Shown: positions 7,823-17,800, counted from the first letter of the stretch. The stretch: 56,673 nucleotides of DNA from Bacteroidales bacterium (GCA_017550025.1 JAFYLU010000031.1:1-56673), one strand, 5' to 3'. A program made the numbers and translations. The notes: generated from the letters alone by a model not told the origin.

Positions 7823-10363
7823 ATGAAAACAAGTATCATCCAATCGGCATTATGTGCTGTTCTTCTGTTTCTGACTGCAGGGCTGTCGGCACAGACAACT
7901 AATAATGTGGCCTATCAGGATGCCACTGTCCGTTTCACTGTGATCACTGACGGTGTCATCAGACTGGAATGGGAGCCTGAAGGAAAATTCACGGATCTTC
8001 CTTCCTTCGTGGCTTCTGAAAGAAACTATCCTGAAATTGAATTCAAGGTCAGAAAGGCAGGCAGAAACATTAAGATTGAAACTGCCAGAATGACCCTTTC
8101 ATACAAGACCGGAAGCGGCAGATTTACAGCAGATAACCTGTCCATCAAGGCTAATGACGGATTCTTCACATGGAAGCCCGGCATGAAACAAAAGGAGAAT
8201 CTCAAAGGAACATTCCGCACACTTGACGGAATGGATGGAGAGATGCAGACACAGGATTGGGTAAAGGACAGCAAGAAGGGTGAAAAGCATCCTTTCGAAG
8301 ACGGAATCCTTTCCAAGGACGGTTGGACATTGATTGACGAATCGGACAATTTCCTTTTCGATGACTCGGATTGGGCCTGGGTAAAGGAAAGAGAATCAAG
8401 CGAGTGCCAGGACTGGTATTTCATGGCATATGGACATGACTATAAGGCTGCACTTAAGGACTTCACAGTCTTTGCAGGCAAGATGCCACTGCCTCCACGA
8501 TTCACTTTCGGATACTGGTGGTCACGTTACTGGGCCTATACAGATACAGAGATGAGGAATCTGGTGAGCAAGTTCCATGCATATGACATACCTCTTGATG
8601 TGCTTGTGGTTGACATGGACTGGCACTACACCGACGAAGGACGCGGAGGATGGACAGGATGGACATGGAACAGAAGTCTTTTCCCTGACCCGGTAAAATT
8701 CATGGAGTATCTGAACAACAATGGACTGAAAGTCACTCTCAATCTGCATCCTGCAAACGGATTCCACCCATGGGAGGAGAGGTATAACGCACTTGCAGAA
8801 GGAATGGGACTCAATCCTGCAGATTCCAGCCATATCGAATGGATCGGCTCTGACAAGAATTTCATGTCCAATATGTTCAGGCATATCATGCACCCAATGC
8901 AGGAAGATGGCGTGGACTTCTGGTGGCTGGACTGGCAGCAGCATGTCTACGACACAAAGATGACCCGACTCCATAACACATGGTGGATCAACTATTGTTA
9001 TTTCAGCGACATGGCACTTCATGGAGACAGACGACCTCTGCTCTACCATCGCTGGGGAGGTCTCGGCAACCACCGTTATCAGATAGGATTTTCAGGAGAC
9101 ACAAGAATATCATGGGAATCTCTTGAATTCCAGCCATACTTCACAGCTACAGCCTCAAATGTGCTCTACGGCTACTGGAGCCACGACATCGGAGGTCATG
9201 ACGGAGCAGGACTCGACCCGGAAATGTACACAAGATGGCTGCAGTACGGCGGTTTCAGTCCTGTAATGCGCACACACAGCACGAAGAACGGACGCTTCAA
9301 CAAGGAGCCGTGGGTGTTTGCAGAAGAGTACACAAATATAATCCGCCAGACAGTACGCCAGCGATATGAAATGGTACCGTACATCTACACCATGGCACGC
9401 AAAGGATATGACGAGGGTATAGCTCTCTGTCGTCCGCTTTACTACGACTGGCCGGAAGCACCGGAGGCATATGACGTGAAATACCGCAGCCAGTACATGT
9501 TCGGCGACGACATGCTCATCGCACCTGTCACCAAGCCTATGACCGACGGATTTACAGAGATGGAAATCTGGCTTCCGGAAGGCAACTGGTATGAGCTCCA
9601 CACAGGTGTCCTCCTCAAAGGAGGCGCAACAGTGAAGCGTCATTTCGCCCTTGACGAGTACGGAGTTTATGTCAAGGCTGGTTCTGTGCTTCCATTCTAT
9701 GGGGAGGATGTAGATAACCTTAACAGCAACAATGAAGATATCCATATCACGGTATTTCCTGGAGGAGAGGGCTGTTTCGAGATGTACGAAGATGCAGGTA
9801 ACGACAAGAATTATGCAGAGGCTTACGCAACGACATGCATTTCAAACAGATGGGACGGCAACATACAGACAGTTACGGTCTCACCTCGCGAAGGCACTTA
9901 CGAAAACATGCCGGCAGAAAGGAATTTCAAGGTAAAGGTGGTTGCATCAGAGGCCCCTTCTGGCATTAAAGTTAACGGAAAGGAGGTTCCTTTCGAATAT
10001 CTCGGAAAAGGACTCGCATTCGAAATTGACATTCCTGTGGCAGATTGTTCTGTCGAAAAGAAGATTGTGATCACATATGCAGATGACCAGCCTGCACTCG
10101 CTGACGGTCTTATATATCTGTCACGCCGCATGGCACGCAGCATCGAAGCGCTCAAGTTCCGCACTGGTGCTGACCCTATAGATGATCTCGCCATGATGGG
10201 AACAATCAACGAGGCTATCATGTATAATCCGGAAAAGGCAGCGGAACTTGCAGAAGCATTCATGAAGAACTACAGTAATCTTCATGAAATCCTAAAGAGA
10301 CAGCCACGAATGACAGAAGAAGACATACAGTGGTTCCTGAAGCATTGCGGTCGGGAACTATAG
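7823..10363 (+). CDS. GH31 alpha-glycosidase, secreted, with helical C-terminal extension
   Basis: Retaining alpha-glycosidase of family GH31 (alpha-glucosidases and alpha-xylosidases), 846 residues, with a signal peptidase I leader ending LSA-Q (about residue 23), so periplasmic or secreted. The N-terminal beta-sandwich spans about 25-215. The TIM barrel has the predicted nucleophile Asp370 in WWLDWQQ and acid/base Asp426 in GFSGDT, plus VVDMDWH and SHDIGGH. Beta-sandwich domains follow to about 770. The last 75 residues form a predicted helical tail not typical of short GH31 proteins. WLDWQQ differs from the WMDASEP of the other GH31 here, so this one more likely acts on alpha-glucosides or another substrate than on xylosides. 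Confidence 0.9.
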   Translation: MKTSIIQSALCAVLLFLTAGLSAQTTNNVAYQDATVRFTVITDGVIRLEWEPEGKFTDLPSFVASERNYPEIEFKVRKAGRNIKIETARMTLSYKTGSGRFTADNLSIKANDGFFTWKPGMKQKENLKGTFRTLDGMDGEMQTQDWVKDSKKGEKHPFEDGILSKDGWTLIDESDNFLFDDSDWAWVKERESSECQDWYFMAYGHDYKAALKDFTVFAGKMPLPPRFTFGYWWSRYWAYTDTEMRNLVSKFHAYDIPLDVLVVDMDWHYTDEGRGGWTGWTWNRSLFPDPVKFMEYLNNNGLKVTLNLHPANGFHPWEERYNALAEGMGLNPADSSHIEWIGSDKNFMSNMFRHIMHPMQEDGVDFWWLDWQQHVYDTKMTRLHNTWWINYCYFSDMALHGDRRPLLYHRWGGLGNHRYQIGFSGDTRISWESLEFQPYFTATASNVLYGYWSHDIGGHDGAGLDPEMYTRWLQYGGFSPVMRTHSTKNGRFNKEPWVFAEEYTNIIRQTVRQRYEMVPYIYTMARKGYDEGIALCRPLYYDWPEAPEAYDVKYRSQYMFGDDMLIAPVTKPMTDGFTEMEIWLPEGNWYELHTGVLLKGGATVKRHFALDEYGVYVKAGSVLPFYGEDVDNLNSNNEDIHITVFPGGEGCFEMYEDAGNDKNYAEAYATTCISNRWDGNIQTVTVSPREGTYENMPAERNFKVKVVASEAPSGIKVNGKEVPFEYLGKGLAFEIDIPVADCSVEKKIVITYADDQPALADGLIYLSRRMARSIEALKFRTGADPIDDLAMMGTINEAIMYNPEKAAELAEAFMKNYSNLHEILKRQPRMTEEDIQWFLKHCGREL

Positions 10364-10385
10364 ACCAACACACATATGAACATAG

Positions 10386-10420
10386 AATCCCGGCTGCAGC
10401 ACAATCTGCAGCCGGGATTT
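10386..10420. terminator. Bidirectional terminator between GH31 and xylE
   Basis: AATCCCGGCTGCAG (10386-10399) pairs with CTGCAGCCGGGATT (10406-10419) across a 6-base loop, with TTT on the plus side. It lies between convergent genes and could serve both. Confidence 0.85.
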
Positions 10421-10445
10421 TACATAATATCTCGTAGATAAAGGA

Positions 10446-11927
10446 TTATTTGCCTTTCTTCCAGAGCTTTGACATATCCTCAAGCGTCTTGCCCTTTGTT
10501 TCAGGAACAAGCTTCCATACAAAGACTGCAGCTACCACGCAGATCACTCCGTAAAGTCCGTATGTGAATGCATGACCGAAGTTCTCCATAGAGCCAAGGC
10601 TCATGTTGTACATCGGAAGAAATGTTGAAGAAACGATGAAATTGAATATCCACTGGAAAGCAACTGCAATGGCTACTGCTGCGCCACGGATAGTGTTAGG
10701 GAAGATCTCAGAGATAAGCACCCAGCAGATAGGTCCCCAGCTGAACATGAACGACGCGCTGTATACCATGATGCTGATTACAGCCACAACCGGAGGAAGT
10801 GATGCAGATACGCTTGTCACAGCCACACCGGCAGCTCCAAGGGCCATACCGAGTGATCCGAAGATAAGGAGAGGCTTGCGGCCTAATCTCTCTACTGTAA
10901 AGATAGCCACGAGGGTGAATGTTATGTTCACCACACCCATGAGCACTGTCTGCATCATAGGGTTGCCCATACCGAGAGATTCGAATATACGTGGAGCGAA
11001 GTAAAGCACAGCATTGATTCCCACAGCCTGCTGGAATACGCTCAACATTATACCCACGAAAATGACGAGCCATCCGTAAGTGAAGAGTTTCTCTGTCTTT
11101 TCTGTCACGGTAGACTTGATGTCCGCAAGGATAGCTTCCGCCTTGCTCCTGCCGTTGATCTTTGCAAGGATATTCAACGCCTGCGCATCATTGCCGGTCA
11201 TGGCCAGATATCTTGGAGTTTCAGGCACAAGGAAAAGAAGCACTGTAAAAAGTCCTGCAGGAATCGCCTCGCTGACAAACATATACCTCCATCCCGTCTC
11301 GATCATCCACTGTGCTTCGCCAGGGTTCATGACCTGATTGATGCCTTCAGCGACCTTCTGAATGGCGGGAGCGATATGGTCACCAAGAATGAGGAAGTTT
11401 ACGAAATACACTACCAGCTGTCCGAAGATGATGGCAAACTGGTTCCATGACACAAGCGTACCGCGAAGATTGCTCGGAGCTACCTCCGCTATATACATAG
11501 GACAGATTGCGGATGCAAGTCCCACTCCGACACCACCGAGGATACGGTAGAGATTGAATGCGACAAGGAGGGAGAATGAAGGTGCACCCTTTTCAAAGAA
11601 GATGAATTCAGGACAATATGATCCGAGTGCCGAAAGGAAAAAGAACACACCTGCCATGATGAGGGACTTCTTTCTTCCGAAGCGGGAAGCGCAGATTCCT
11701 GAAATCGCAGCACCGATGATACATCCTATCAGGGCGCTTGATGATGTGATACCATGCATGAAATCGGTGTAGACGAAATCCTTTGCACCCATGAAGAAGG
11801 CCTGAAGGCCCTTCTCTGCACCAGAAATCACAGCTGTATCATAACCGAAGAGAAGACCTCCGATTACTGCAACAAGGACTATCGAAAACAGATAGCCCCT
11901 GCTGCCTTTATCAGTTGATTGAGTCAT
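10446..11927 (-). CDS. xylE: D-xylose:H+ symporter, MFS sugar porter
   Basis: A 493-residue, 12-helix inner-membrane proton symporter. Sugar porter motifs are all present: GGLLFGYDTAVISG, RFGRKKS, PETPRYL, GRKPLLIFG and PETKGKTLE. The residues that contact xylose in E. coli XylE are conserved in context: NQFAIIFGQ, FQQAVGINAVLYFAP (two Gln and Asn), FSWGPICWVL (Trp) and AFQWIFNF (Gln-Trp). This supports xylose rather than glucose or arabinose as substrate. It is last in the minus-strand unit after xylA, separated by 129 bases that carry a hairpin and a tandem repeat, so expression may be partly independent of xylA. Confidence 0.93.
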   Translation of the reverse strand: MTQSTDKGSRGYLFSIVLVAVIGGLLFGYDTAVISGAEKGLQAFFMGAKDFVYTDFMHGITSSSALIGCIIGAAISGICASRFGRKKSLIMAGVFFFLSALGSYCPEFIFFEKGAPSFSLLVAFNLYRILGGVGVGLASAICPMYIAEVAPSNLRGTLVSWNQFAIIFGQLVVYFVNFLILGDHIAPAIQKVAEGINQVMNPGEAQWMIETGWRYMFVSEAIPAGLFTVLLFLVPETPRYLAMTGNDAQALNILAKINGRSKAEAILADIKSTVTEKTEKLFTYGWLVIFVGIMLSVFQQAVGINAVLYFAPRIFESLGMGNPMMQTVLMGVVNITFTLVAIFTVERLGRKPLLIFGSLGMALGAAGVAVTSVSASLPPVVAVISIMVYSASFMFSWGPICWVLISEIFPNTIRGAAVAIAVAFQWIFNFIVSSTFLPMYNMSLGSMENFGHAFTYGLYGVICVVAAVFVWKLVPETKGKTLEDMSKLWKKGK

Positions 11928-11953
11928 TTACTTATATTTAATTGTTTAGAAGA

Positions 11954-11998
11954 TCCCCGGTCAGGCCGGGGATGACATTTGGGTCAGGCCGGGGATGA
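11954..11998. repeat. Tandem 17-base repeat with hairpin between xylA and xylE
   Basis: GGTCAGGCCGGGGATGA occurs at 11959-11975 and again at 11982-11998. The first copy sits in a perfect hairpin, TCCCCGG (11954-11960) with CCGGGGA (11966-11972). It is GC-rich against AT-rich surroundings and looks like a REP-type intergenic element. A related CCCGG-rich segment lies upstream of dnaK near 33740-33790. Confidence 0.65.
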
Positions 11999-12016
11999 TG
12001 ACCTCTGTAAAAGACA

Positions 12017-12046
12017 AGGCTGCGCCTGGGAAACCATGCGCAGCCT
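12017..12046 (-). terminator. Hairpin after xylA, possible attenuating terminator
   Basis: AGGCTGCGC (12017-12025) pairs with GCGCAGCCT (12038-12046). On the minus strand the sequence after the stem is TGTCTTTT, a modest T-run. It lies 11 bases past the xylA stop and before xylE, so it may lower xylE expression or protect the xylA mRNA end. Confidence 0.6.
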
Positions 12047-12056
12047 GTCAATTGGA

Positions 12057-13373
12057 TTAGCAATACATATTGAGGATAGCCTCGTAAAGCTCCTGCTTTC
12101 CAGAAGTCTGTTTAGGCTCGCCTACTTCCTTACCGTATGCGTAAACTTCCTCGAGAGTAAGTTCTCCGTTCTCGAACTTCTTGCCCAGACCCTCGTCAAA
12201 GCTTGCATAACGCTCTGCCACCATCTTGCAGATAGGTGACTCCTCGAGAAGAGCTGCTGCGTTCTCAAGAGCGCGTGCCATTGCATCCATAGCTGCGATA
12301 TGTGCGATGAAGATATCCTCAAGGTCTGTCGAGTTGCGACGGGTCTTTGCATCGAAGTTTGTACCACCGTTGCCGAGACCGCCGTTGCGGATGATCTGCA
12401 TCATTGCCTGTGTAAGGTCGAATGAATCGATCGGGAACTGGTCTGTATCCCATCCGTTCTGATAGTCACCGCGGTTTGCATCGATAGATCCGAGCATACC
12501 TGCATCAACTGCACATGCGAGCTCGTGCTCAAATGTATGGCCTGCGAGGGTAGCATGGTTGACCTCGATGTTCACCTTGAAGTCCTTGTCAAGTCCATGA
12601 GCCTTAAGGAATCCGATAACTGTCTCGGTGTCAACATCATACTGATGCTTTGTAGGCTCCATCGGCTTTGGCTCGATGAGGAATGTTCCTGTGAAGCCCT
12701 TGCTGCGTGCATAGTCACGTGCAAGAGTGAGCATCATTGCGAGATGTTCCTTCTCACGCTTCTGGTCTGTGTTGAGAAGGCTCATGTAACCCTCACGACC
12801 ACCCCAGAACACATAGTTTGTTCCGCCGAGTTCGATAGTTGCGTCAATAGCGTTCTTGATCTGGACAGCTGCACGAGCTACAACATCGAAATCAGGATTT
12901 GTAGCGGCACCGTTCATATATCTCTTGTTTCCGAACACATTGGCTGTTCCCCAAAGTAGCTTGATGCCTGTCTCTGCCTGCTTCTCCTTGAGATATGCCA
13001 CTACTTCCTTGAGTCTTGCCTCATATTCCTCAACTGATGATCCTTCGTCAACGAGGTCAACATCATGGAAGCAATAGTACTCGATACCTATCTTCTGCAT
13101 GAACTCGAAACCTGCGTCCACCTTATCCTTGGCAGCCTGTACAGGACAAGCGGCACCAGCCCAAGGGAATGTCTTTGTTCCGCCACCGAACTGGTCAGCA
13201 CCCTCTGCGCAGAGTGTGTGCCACCATGCCATAGAGAACTTAAGCCACTCGGCCATAGTCTTGCCGAGGACTACCTTCTGCGCATCATAATAACGGAATG
13301 CGAGTGGATTTCTGCTTTCTTTACCTTCAAACTGGATCTTACCGATGCCAGGGAAAAATTCTTTAGTTGCCAT
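12057..13373 (-). CDS. xylA: Xylose isomerase
   Basis: Cytoplasmic metal-dependent enzyme converting D-xylose to D-xylulose. The 438-residue length and sequence fit the longer class II xylose isomerases common in Bacteroidetes. Key segments: [30 protein letters not shown] (catalytic His and Asp), [24 protein letters not shown] (metal Glu), [17 protein letters not shown] (metal Glu and His) and [20 protein letters not shown]. No signal peptide. It lies 32 bases after xylB. Its AT-rich leader shares 13 identical bases (AACAATTAAATAT) with the leader of xylE. Confidence 0.98.
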   Translation of the reverse strand: MATKEFFPGIGKIQFEGKESRNPLAFRYYDAQKVVLGKTMAEWLKFSMAWWHTLCAEGADQFGGGTKTFPWAGAACPVQAAKDKVDAGFEFMQKIGIEYYCFHDVDLVDEGSSVEEYEARLKEVVAYLKEKQAETGIKLLWGTANVFGNKRYMNGAATNPDFDVVARAAVQIKNAIDATIELGGTNYVFWGGREGYMSLLNTDQKREKEHLAMMLTLARDYARSKGFTGTFLIEPKPMEPTKHQYDVDTETVIGFLKAHGLDKDFKVNIEVNHATLAGHTFEHELACAVDAGMLGSIDANRGDYQNGWDTDQFPIDSFDLTQAMMQIIRNGGLGNGGTNFDAKTRRNSTDLEDIFIAHIAAMDAMARALENAAALLEESPICKMVAERYASFDEGLGKKFENGELTLEEVYAYGKEVGEPKQTSGKQELYEAILNMYC

Positions 13374-13405
13374 AGTTTCAGTATTAATATTTAATTGTTA
13401 TATAA

Positions 13406-14872
13406 CTACATTCTTGACTTCCAGAGCTCGTAGGCTTCATTATATGCTGCCGTATCAGACGGCTCAATGACAGCAAGTTTCTCAAGCGTTGCAAAAGCTT
13501 CCTTGTTGTCCTTGTATATGCCTGCACCTATACCGGCACCTTTGGCTGCACCTACAGAACCGTCAGTGTCATAGAGTTCGATCACAGCACCTGTCACTCC
13601 TGCGAGCGTCTCACGGAATATCGGGCTGAGGAACATATTGGCATGACCTGCATGTATCTTGTTCACATTCATACCCATCTGTTCCATGATTCCGATGCCG
13701 TATTTGAACGAGAAGACGATTCCTTCCTGTGCTGCGCGAAGCAGATGAGACTTGTCGTGTATATTGAAGTTCACACCATGTACAGAACATCCTGTCTCCC
13801 TGTTCTGAAGCATACGTTCAGCACCGTTTCCGAACGGCATTATGCTCACTCCTGCGCTTCCGATCGGAGCCTGTGACGCAAGCTCGTTCATCTGGGCATA
13901 TGAGATTCCTTCCGGAGCCACATTCCTCTTCATCCACGAATTGAGGATTCCTGTTCCGTTGATGCAGAGAAGTACTCCGAGACGGGTCTGTTCTTCAGTA
14001 TGATTGACATGAGCAAATGTGTTCACGCGTGACTGCGGATCGTAATTGACCTCGCCGAGGACTCCGTATACAACGCCGGAAGTACCTGCTGTAGAAGCGA
14101 TTTCTCCAGGATTGAACACATTGAGAGACAATGCATTGTTAGGCTGATCTCCCGCACGATATGTGATAGGGGTGCCTTCGGCAAGTCCGAGTTCCGCTGC
14201 AGCAGACGCGCTCACACGACCCTGCTCGGAGAATGTAGGACGGATCTCCGCGAGGATTGACCTGTCCATTCCGTAATGGTCAAGCAGAATCTGCGCAGGA
14301 GCTCCCTCCGCAAAATCCCAGAGCATACCTTCCGAAAGGCCGGAAACCGTAGTACAGATCTCGCCACTGAGCTTCATTGCGATATAGTCGCCAGGAAGCA
14401 TTATCTTGTATATCCTGTCATAAAGTTCAGGTTCGTTTTCCTTGACCCATGCAAGCTTCGAAGCGGTGAAGTTGCCCGGTGAGTTGAGAAGATGCGACAG
14501 ACAGTTCTCATGTCCGAGGGTGTCAAAAGCCTTCTGGCCATATGGCACCGCCCTTGAATCACACCAGATGATTGACGGACGGAGTACATTCTGATCCTTG
14601 TCCACACAGACCAGACCGTGCATCTGATATGATATACCTATGGCCTTGATGTCCTTTGGATCTGCTCCTGATGATGCCATGATGTCAGCTGTGGCAAGCT
14701 TCAGATTCTCCCACCATGAGGCTGGATCCTGTTCTGCCCAACCCGGCTTTACAGCTATTATCGCAGCTTCTGTTTTCGGATAGAATGCAGATGAGACACA
14801 TCTGCCTGTATGTGCATCAACGAGGCTCGCCTTGACCGACGAACTTCCGATATCATAACCTAATAGATACAT
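13406..14872 (-). CDS. xylB: Xylulokinase (FGGY family)
   Basis: Cytoplasmic ATP-dependent kinase making D-xylulose-5-phosphate. The start at 14872 is chosen because the protein then begins MYLLGYDIGSSSVKASLVD, the FGGY phosphate-binding loop at the N-terminus; the longer frame would add 23 non-homologous residues. The result is 488 residues, usual for XylB. Other landmarks: YQMHGLVCVD, IIWCDSRAVPYG, LPGDYIAMKLSGE, AGDQPNNALSLNVFNPGE, TAGTSGVVYG and GAAKGAGIGAGIY. It lies between the GH31 gene (72 bases) and xylA (32 bases) in one transcription direction. Confidence 0.95.
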   Translation of the reverse strand: MYLLGYDIGSSSVKASLVDAHTGRCVSSAFYPKTEAAIIAVKPGWAEQDPASWWENLKLATADIMASSGADPKDIKAIGISYQMHGLVCVDKDQNVLRPSIIWCDSRAVPYGQKAFDTLGHENCLSHLLNSPGNFTASKLAWVKENEPELYDRIYKIMLPGDYIAMKLSGEICTTVSGLSEGMLWDFAEGAPAQILLDHYGMDRSILAEIRPTFSEQGRVSASAAAELGLAEGTPITYRAGDQPNNALSLNVFNPGEIASTAGTSGVVYGVLGEVNYDPQSRVNTFAHVNHTEEQTRLGVLLCINGTGILNSWMKRNVAPEGISYAQMNELASQAPIGSAGVSIMPFGNGAERMLQNRETGCSVHGVNFNIHDKSHLLRAAQEGIVFSFKYGIGIMEQMGMNVNKIHAGHANMFLSPIFRETLAGVTGAVIELYDTDGSVGAAKGAGIGAGIYKDNKEAFATLEKLAVIEPSDTAAYNEAYELWKSRM

Positions 14873-14944
14873 AGTTTTAGTTTTAGCTGTTATAATATGC
14901 AAATTTAATAAAAGTCTTGACAATCCGTCATGTTCCATCAACTT

Positions 14945-17800
14945 TTACAGACGTATCGAGTATTCAGATCCAGCCTCATACTGCAAAGACATGACATTCT
15001 TCCTTCCGTCTTTCGACACGGAGATGATGTTGAAGGTTCTCTCCTGCGGCATGCCGGAGAATTCTCCCTTGCGGGCACCGACAGTAAGGACATTCTCATC
15101 CGAATCATAAGTGAACCTTATCATTGACGCCTCTCCCTTCTCATAATCATAGTTGACTCCCTCGTCTTCATAAAGCGTGAACGATCCGTCAGCCCCCTTA
15201 TATACATAGATATCAAGGACATCCGCCGGCTTTTCGTCAGACCATTGCATTTCAGGGCCGACAGGGATTATAGATCCGGCACGCACATACAAAGGCATCC
15301 TCTCATATGGAGCAGCAACCTGCGCCGTATGTCCTCCAGGCATGAACTCATCAGTATAGAAGTCATACCAGCCCTCGCATTCAGGGAAATACATCTCACG
15401 GGTACGGGCCCCATATTCATATACCGGTGCTGCCATGAAAGCAGGTCCGAACATATATGCATCGCCTATGTCAAGCACATTTCTGTCATCAGGGAAATCC
15501 ATGACAAGAGGTCTCATGATGGTATAGTCATCAAAACAAGTAAGTCCCGCAAGTGAATAGATATATGGCATCAGACGGTAGCGCAACCTGATATAATAAA
15601 GAATTGACTCATATGCAGGATGTCCCTCCTGAGCTATTTCCCATGGTTCTCTGTAAGGGAACTGGCCATGTGCCCTGAAAAGCGGACAGAACGCGCCGAA
15701 CTGGAACCAGCGGGTATTCAGCTCGCGCCACTCCTTATGGTCTTCGTTTTCTTTTCCCGTAATGTCCCATATCTGCTGTCCGGCCACATATCTGTTCTCG
15801 ACGCAGAATCCTCCTATGTCCATGGTCCAGTATGGAATGCCGCTGACAGCGAAATTGAGTCCTGCAGATATCTGGGCCTTCATATCTTCCCAACGGGTGG
15901 CGATATCTCCGCTCCATGTGGCAGTGGAATATCTCTGCAGACCTGCGAATCCGCTTCGTGTAAGCAGGAACACGCGTCTGTCCGGATCCGCCTCCCTCTG
16001 TCCGTTATATATCGCATCCGCATTGACAAGGGAATATGCATTGAAATATTCCGTCGAAGGGCCAAGGGCGGTAGGGCCGCAGAGAGCCTTGCGGTACTCC
16101 ATATCCGTACAGTCGCGGATATTCGGCTCGGAAGCATCCATCCACCATGCATCGATACCGAGAGGATAATAATGCTCATACATCTGATTCCAGAAAAGCT
16201 TTCTTGCGCCTTCCGCATATGCATCATAGAAGCCGTACAGATATCCTGTTCCTATCCAGTCCCTCACACCGTCCTGCACCGACTTTTCATACATCCATCC
16301 CTTTTCGGCGAACTCGTCATAATGTTCTGTTCCCACATAGAACTTCGGCCATACGGAAATCATCATGCGTCCGTTCATTGAATGTATCGAGTCCACCATC
16401 GCCTTCGGATCTGGGAATCTTGCAGGATCGAATTGATGGCTGCCCCATGCATCCTCTTCCCAATGGCTCCAGTCCATCACAATGTTATCAATCGGGATAT
16501 TTCTCTTCCTGAAGCCTTCAAGGGCCTCGATCATCTCTGTCGATGTCTTGTATCTCTCACGGCTCTGCCAGTATCCCATGGCCCATTTAGGCATCACAGG
16601 AGCCTTTCCTGTCAGGGTACGGTATCCGGATATGACCTCATCCATATCATCTCCGGCAATGAAGTACCAGTCCATCTGCCTTGACATCTCGCTCCACCAC
16701 TGCTGCTTCGACTGTTCTCCTTCATCCACCTTGTCATATGCACGCAGACCGAGATACGACACCTGACCGTCCGGTTTCCATTCCACCTTCAGAGGAGTCT
16801 TCTCCCCTGCCTCGAGGCAGACCTTGAACTTGTAGCTGTTAGGATTCCAGGCGGTACGCCATCTCTCCGGAACCACGACCTCTCCCCCTATTGACACTGT
16901 GGTGTATCCGGCATAATAGAGGCTGAACTGATATTCTCCTGATTCGGGAGCCTCCAAAAAGCCTTCATAAACGACTTCAGCCCCTCCGAACTGAAAATCT
17001 TCCGGAAGATTGACGACCTTTGCCATCTCGGGAGCGATAAGATGTTCGAAATAAAGCTGCGGCTCTTCACGTACGAGTACATTACCGTCTGCAGCGACAT
17101 AAGTTCCTGTCAGAGAACCTTTCCTGCCCTGGGCATCATAGAGTGTAAAGACCTCTCCAATCTGCTTGTAATCATCCGGATTGCCGAAACGCATCATGGA
17201 ATAGCTGTCCATCAGCACACCATATCCCTTGCTGGACACTATGAAAGGAACAGAAACCTTCGTGTTATATTGGAAGAGCTGTTCATTCTTCCCCTTGTAG
17301 TTGAACTCATCAGCCTGATGCTGACCGAGTCCGTAAAAAGCCTCATCTTCAGGAGAGTCGAAGACCTGACGGAAGGTATATCCGCTTGTTCCTTCGACCC
17401 TTATCGGCTCAAAGGTCTTTCCACCGCCTTCCTGCTCCGCAAGGATGACGTTGCCCTCCTTGTCCTCAAACCTGACCTCACCTGTAGACATCGACACCAC
17501 AGCCTTCAAGGCCGAGGTCTCGACCACCAACATACCGTCTTCCTCGACGAGATCGAATCCGGTCCTGCCTTCCTGCGGCAGGACGACAAGGCTTTGAGGA
17601 TCGGCAAACTTCCGTTCGGGGGTCGCAGAAACATGGACAATCTTGTCACCGACTACTTCGAGACGGACAAGACGGGGTCCGTTTTCACACGGATCCTGCA
17701 CCTTTACAATTACTCCGCGTCCGTTTTGAACATATGGCTTTGCACATGAGAGTACAATAAGTGCCAGAGCCATCAGGCATGCCAGGGTTTTAGATTTCAT
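14945..17800 (-). CDS. GH31 alpha-xylosidase lipoprotein with PA14 insert
   Basis: A 951-residue retaining alpha-glycosidase that probably removes alpha-xylose from xyloglucan-type oligosaccharides. The lipoprotein signal ends IVLSC (Cys19). Layout: N-terminal beta-sandwich (about 25-225), PA14 domain inserted at about 230-370 (YEGFLEAPESGEYQFSLYYA), then the TIM barrel with predicted nucleophile Asp555 in WWMDASEPN and acid/base Asp632 in TWSGDIATRW, then C-terminal beta domains. WMDASEP with an inserted PA14 matches bacterial alpha-xylosidases of the Cellvibrio Xyl31A and Bacteroides xyloglucan-locus type. Being first in the unit with xylB-xylA-xylE supports a xylose-releasing role. Activity is inferred. 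Confidence 0.9.
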   Translation of the reverse strand: MKSKTLACLMALALIVLSCAKPYVQNGRGVIVKVQDPCENGPRLVRLEVVGDKIVHVSATPERKFADPQSLVVLPQEGRTGFDLVEEDGMLVVETSALKAVVSMSTGEVRFEDKEGNVILAEQEGGGKTFEPIRVEGTSGYTFRQVFDSPEDEAFYGLGQHQADEFNYKGKNEQLFQYNTKVSVPFIVSSKGYGVLMDSYSMMRFGNPDDYKQIGEVFTLYDAQGRKGSLTGTYVAADGNVLVREEPQLYFEHLIAPEMAKVVNLPEDFQFGGAEVVYEGFLEAPESGEYQFSLYYAGYTTVSIGGEVVVPERWRTAWNPNSYKFKVCLEAGEKTPLKVEWKPDGQVSYLGLRAYDKVDEGEQSKQQWWSEMSRQMDWYFIAGDDMDEVISGYRTLTGKAPVMPKWAMGYWQSRERYKTSTEMIEALEGFRKRNIPIDNIVMDWSHWEEDAWGSHQFDPARFPDPKAMVDSIHSMNGRMMISVWPKFYVGTEHYDEFAEKGWMYEKSVQDGVRDWIGTGYLYGFYDAYAEGARKLFWNQMYEHYYPLGIDAWWMDASEPNIRDCTDMEYRKALCGPTALGPSTEYFNAYSLVNADAIYNGQREADPDRRVFLLTRSGFAGLQRYSTATWSGDIATRWEDMKAQISAGLNFAVSGIPYWTMDIGGFCVENRYVAGQQIWDITGKENEDHKEWRELNTRWFQFGAFCPLFRAHGQFPYREPWEIAQEGHPAYESILYYIRLRYRLMPYIYSLAGLTCFDDYTIMRPLVMDFPDDRNVLDIGDAYMFGPAFMAAPVYEYGARTREMYFPECEGWYDFYTDEFMPGGHTAQVAAPYERMPLYVRAGSIIPVGPEMQWSDEKPADVLDIYVYKGADGSFTLYEDEGVNYDYEKGEASMIRFTYDSDENVLTVGARKGEFSGMPQERTFNIISVSKDGRKNVMSLQYEAGSEYSIRL

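Noticed and set aside
17042-17749. A 235-codon plus-strand frame opposite the PA14-GH31 gene
   Set aside because: Shadow of the real GH31 reading frame; no recognisable protein features.
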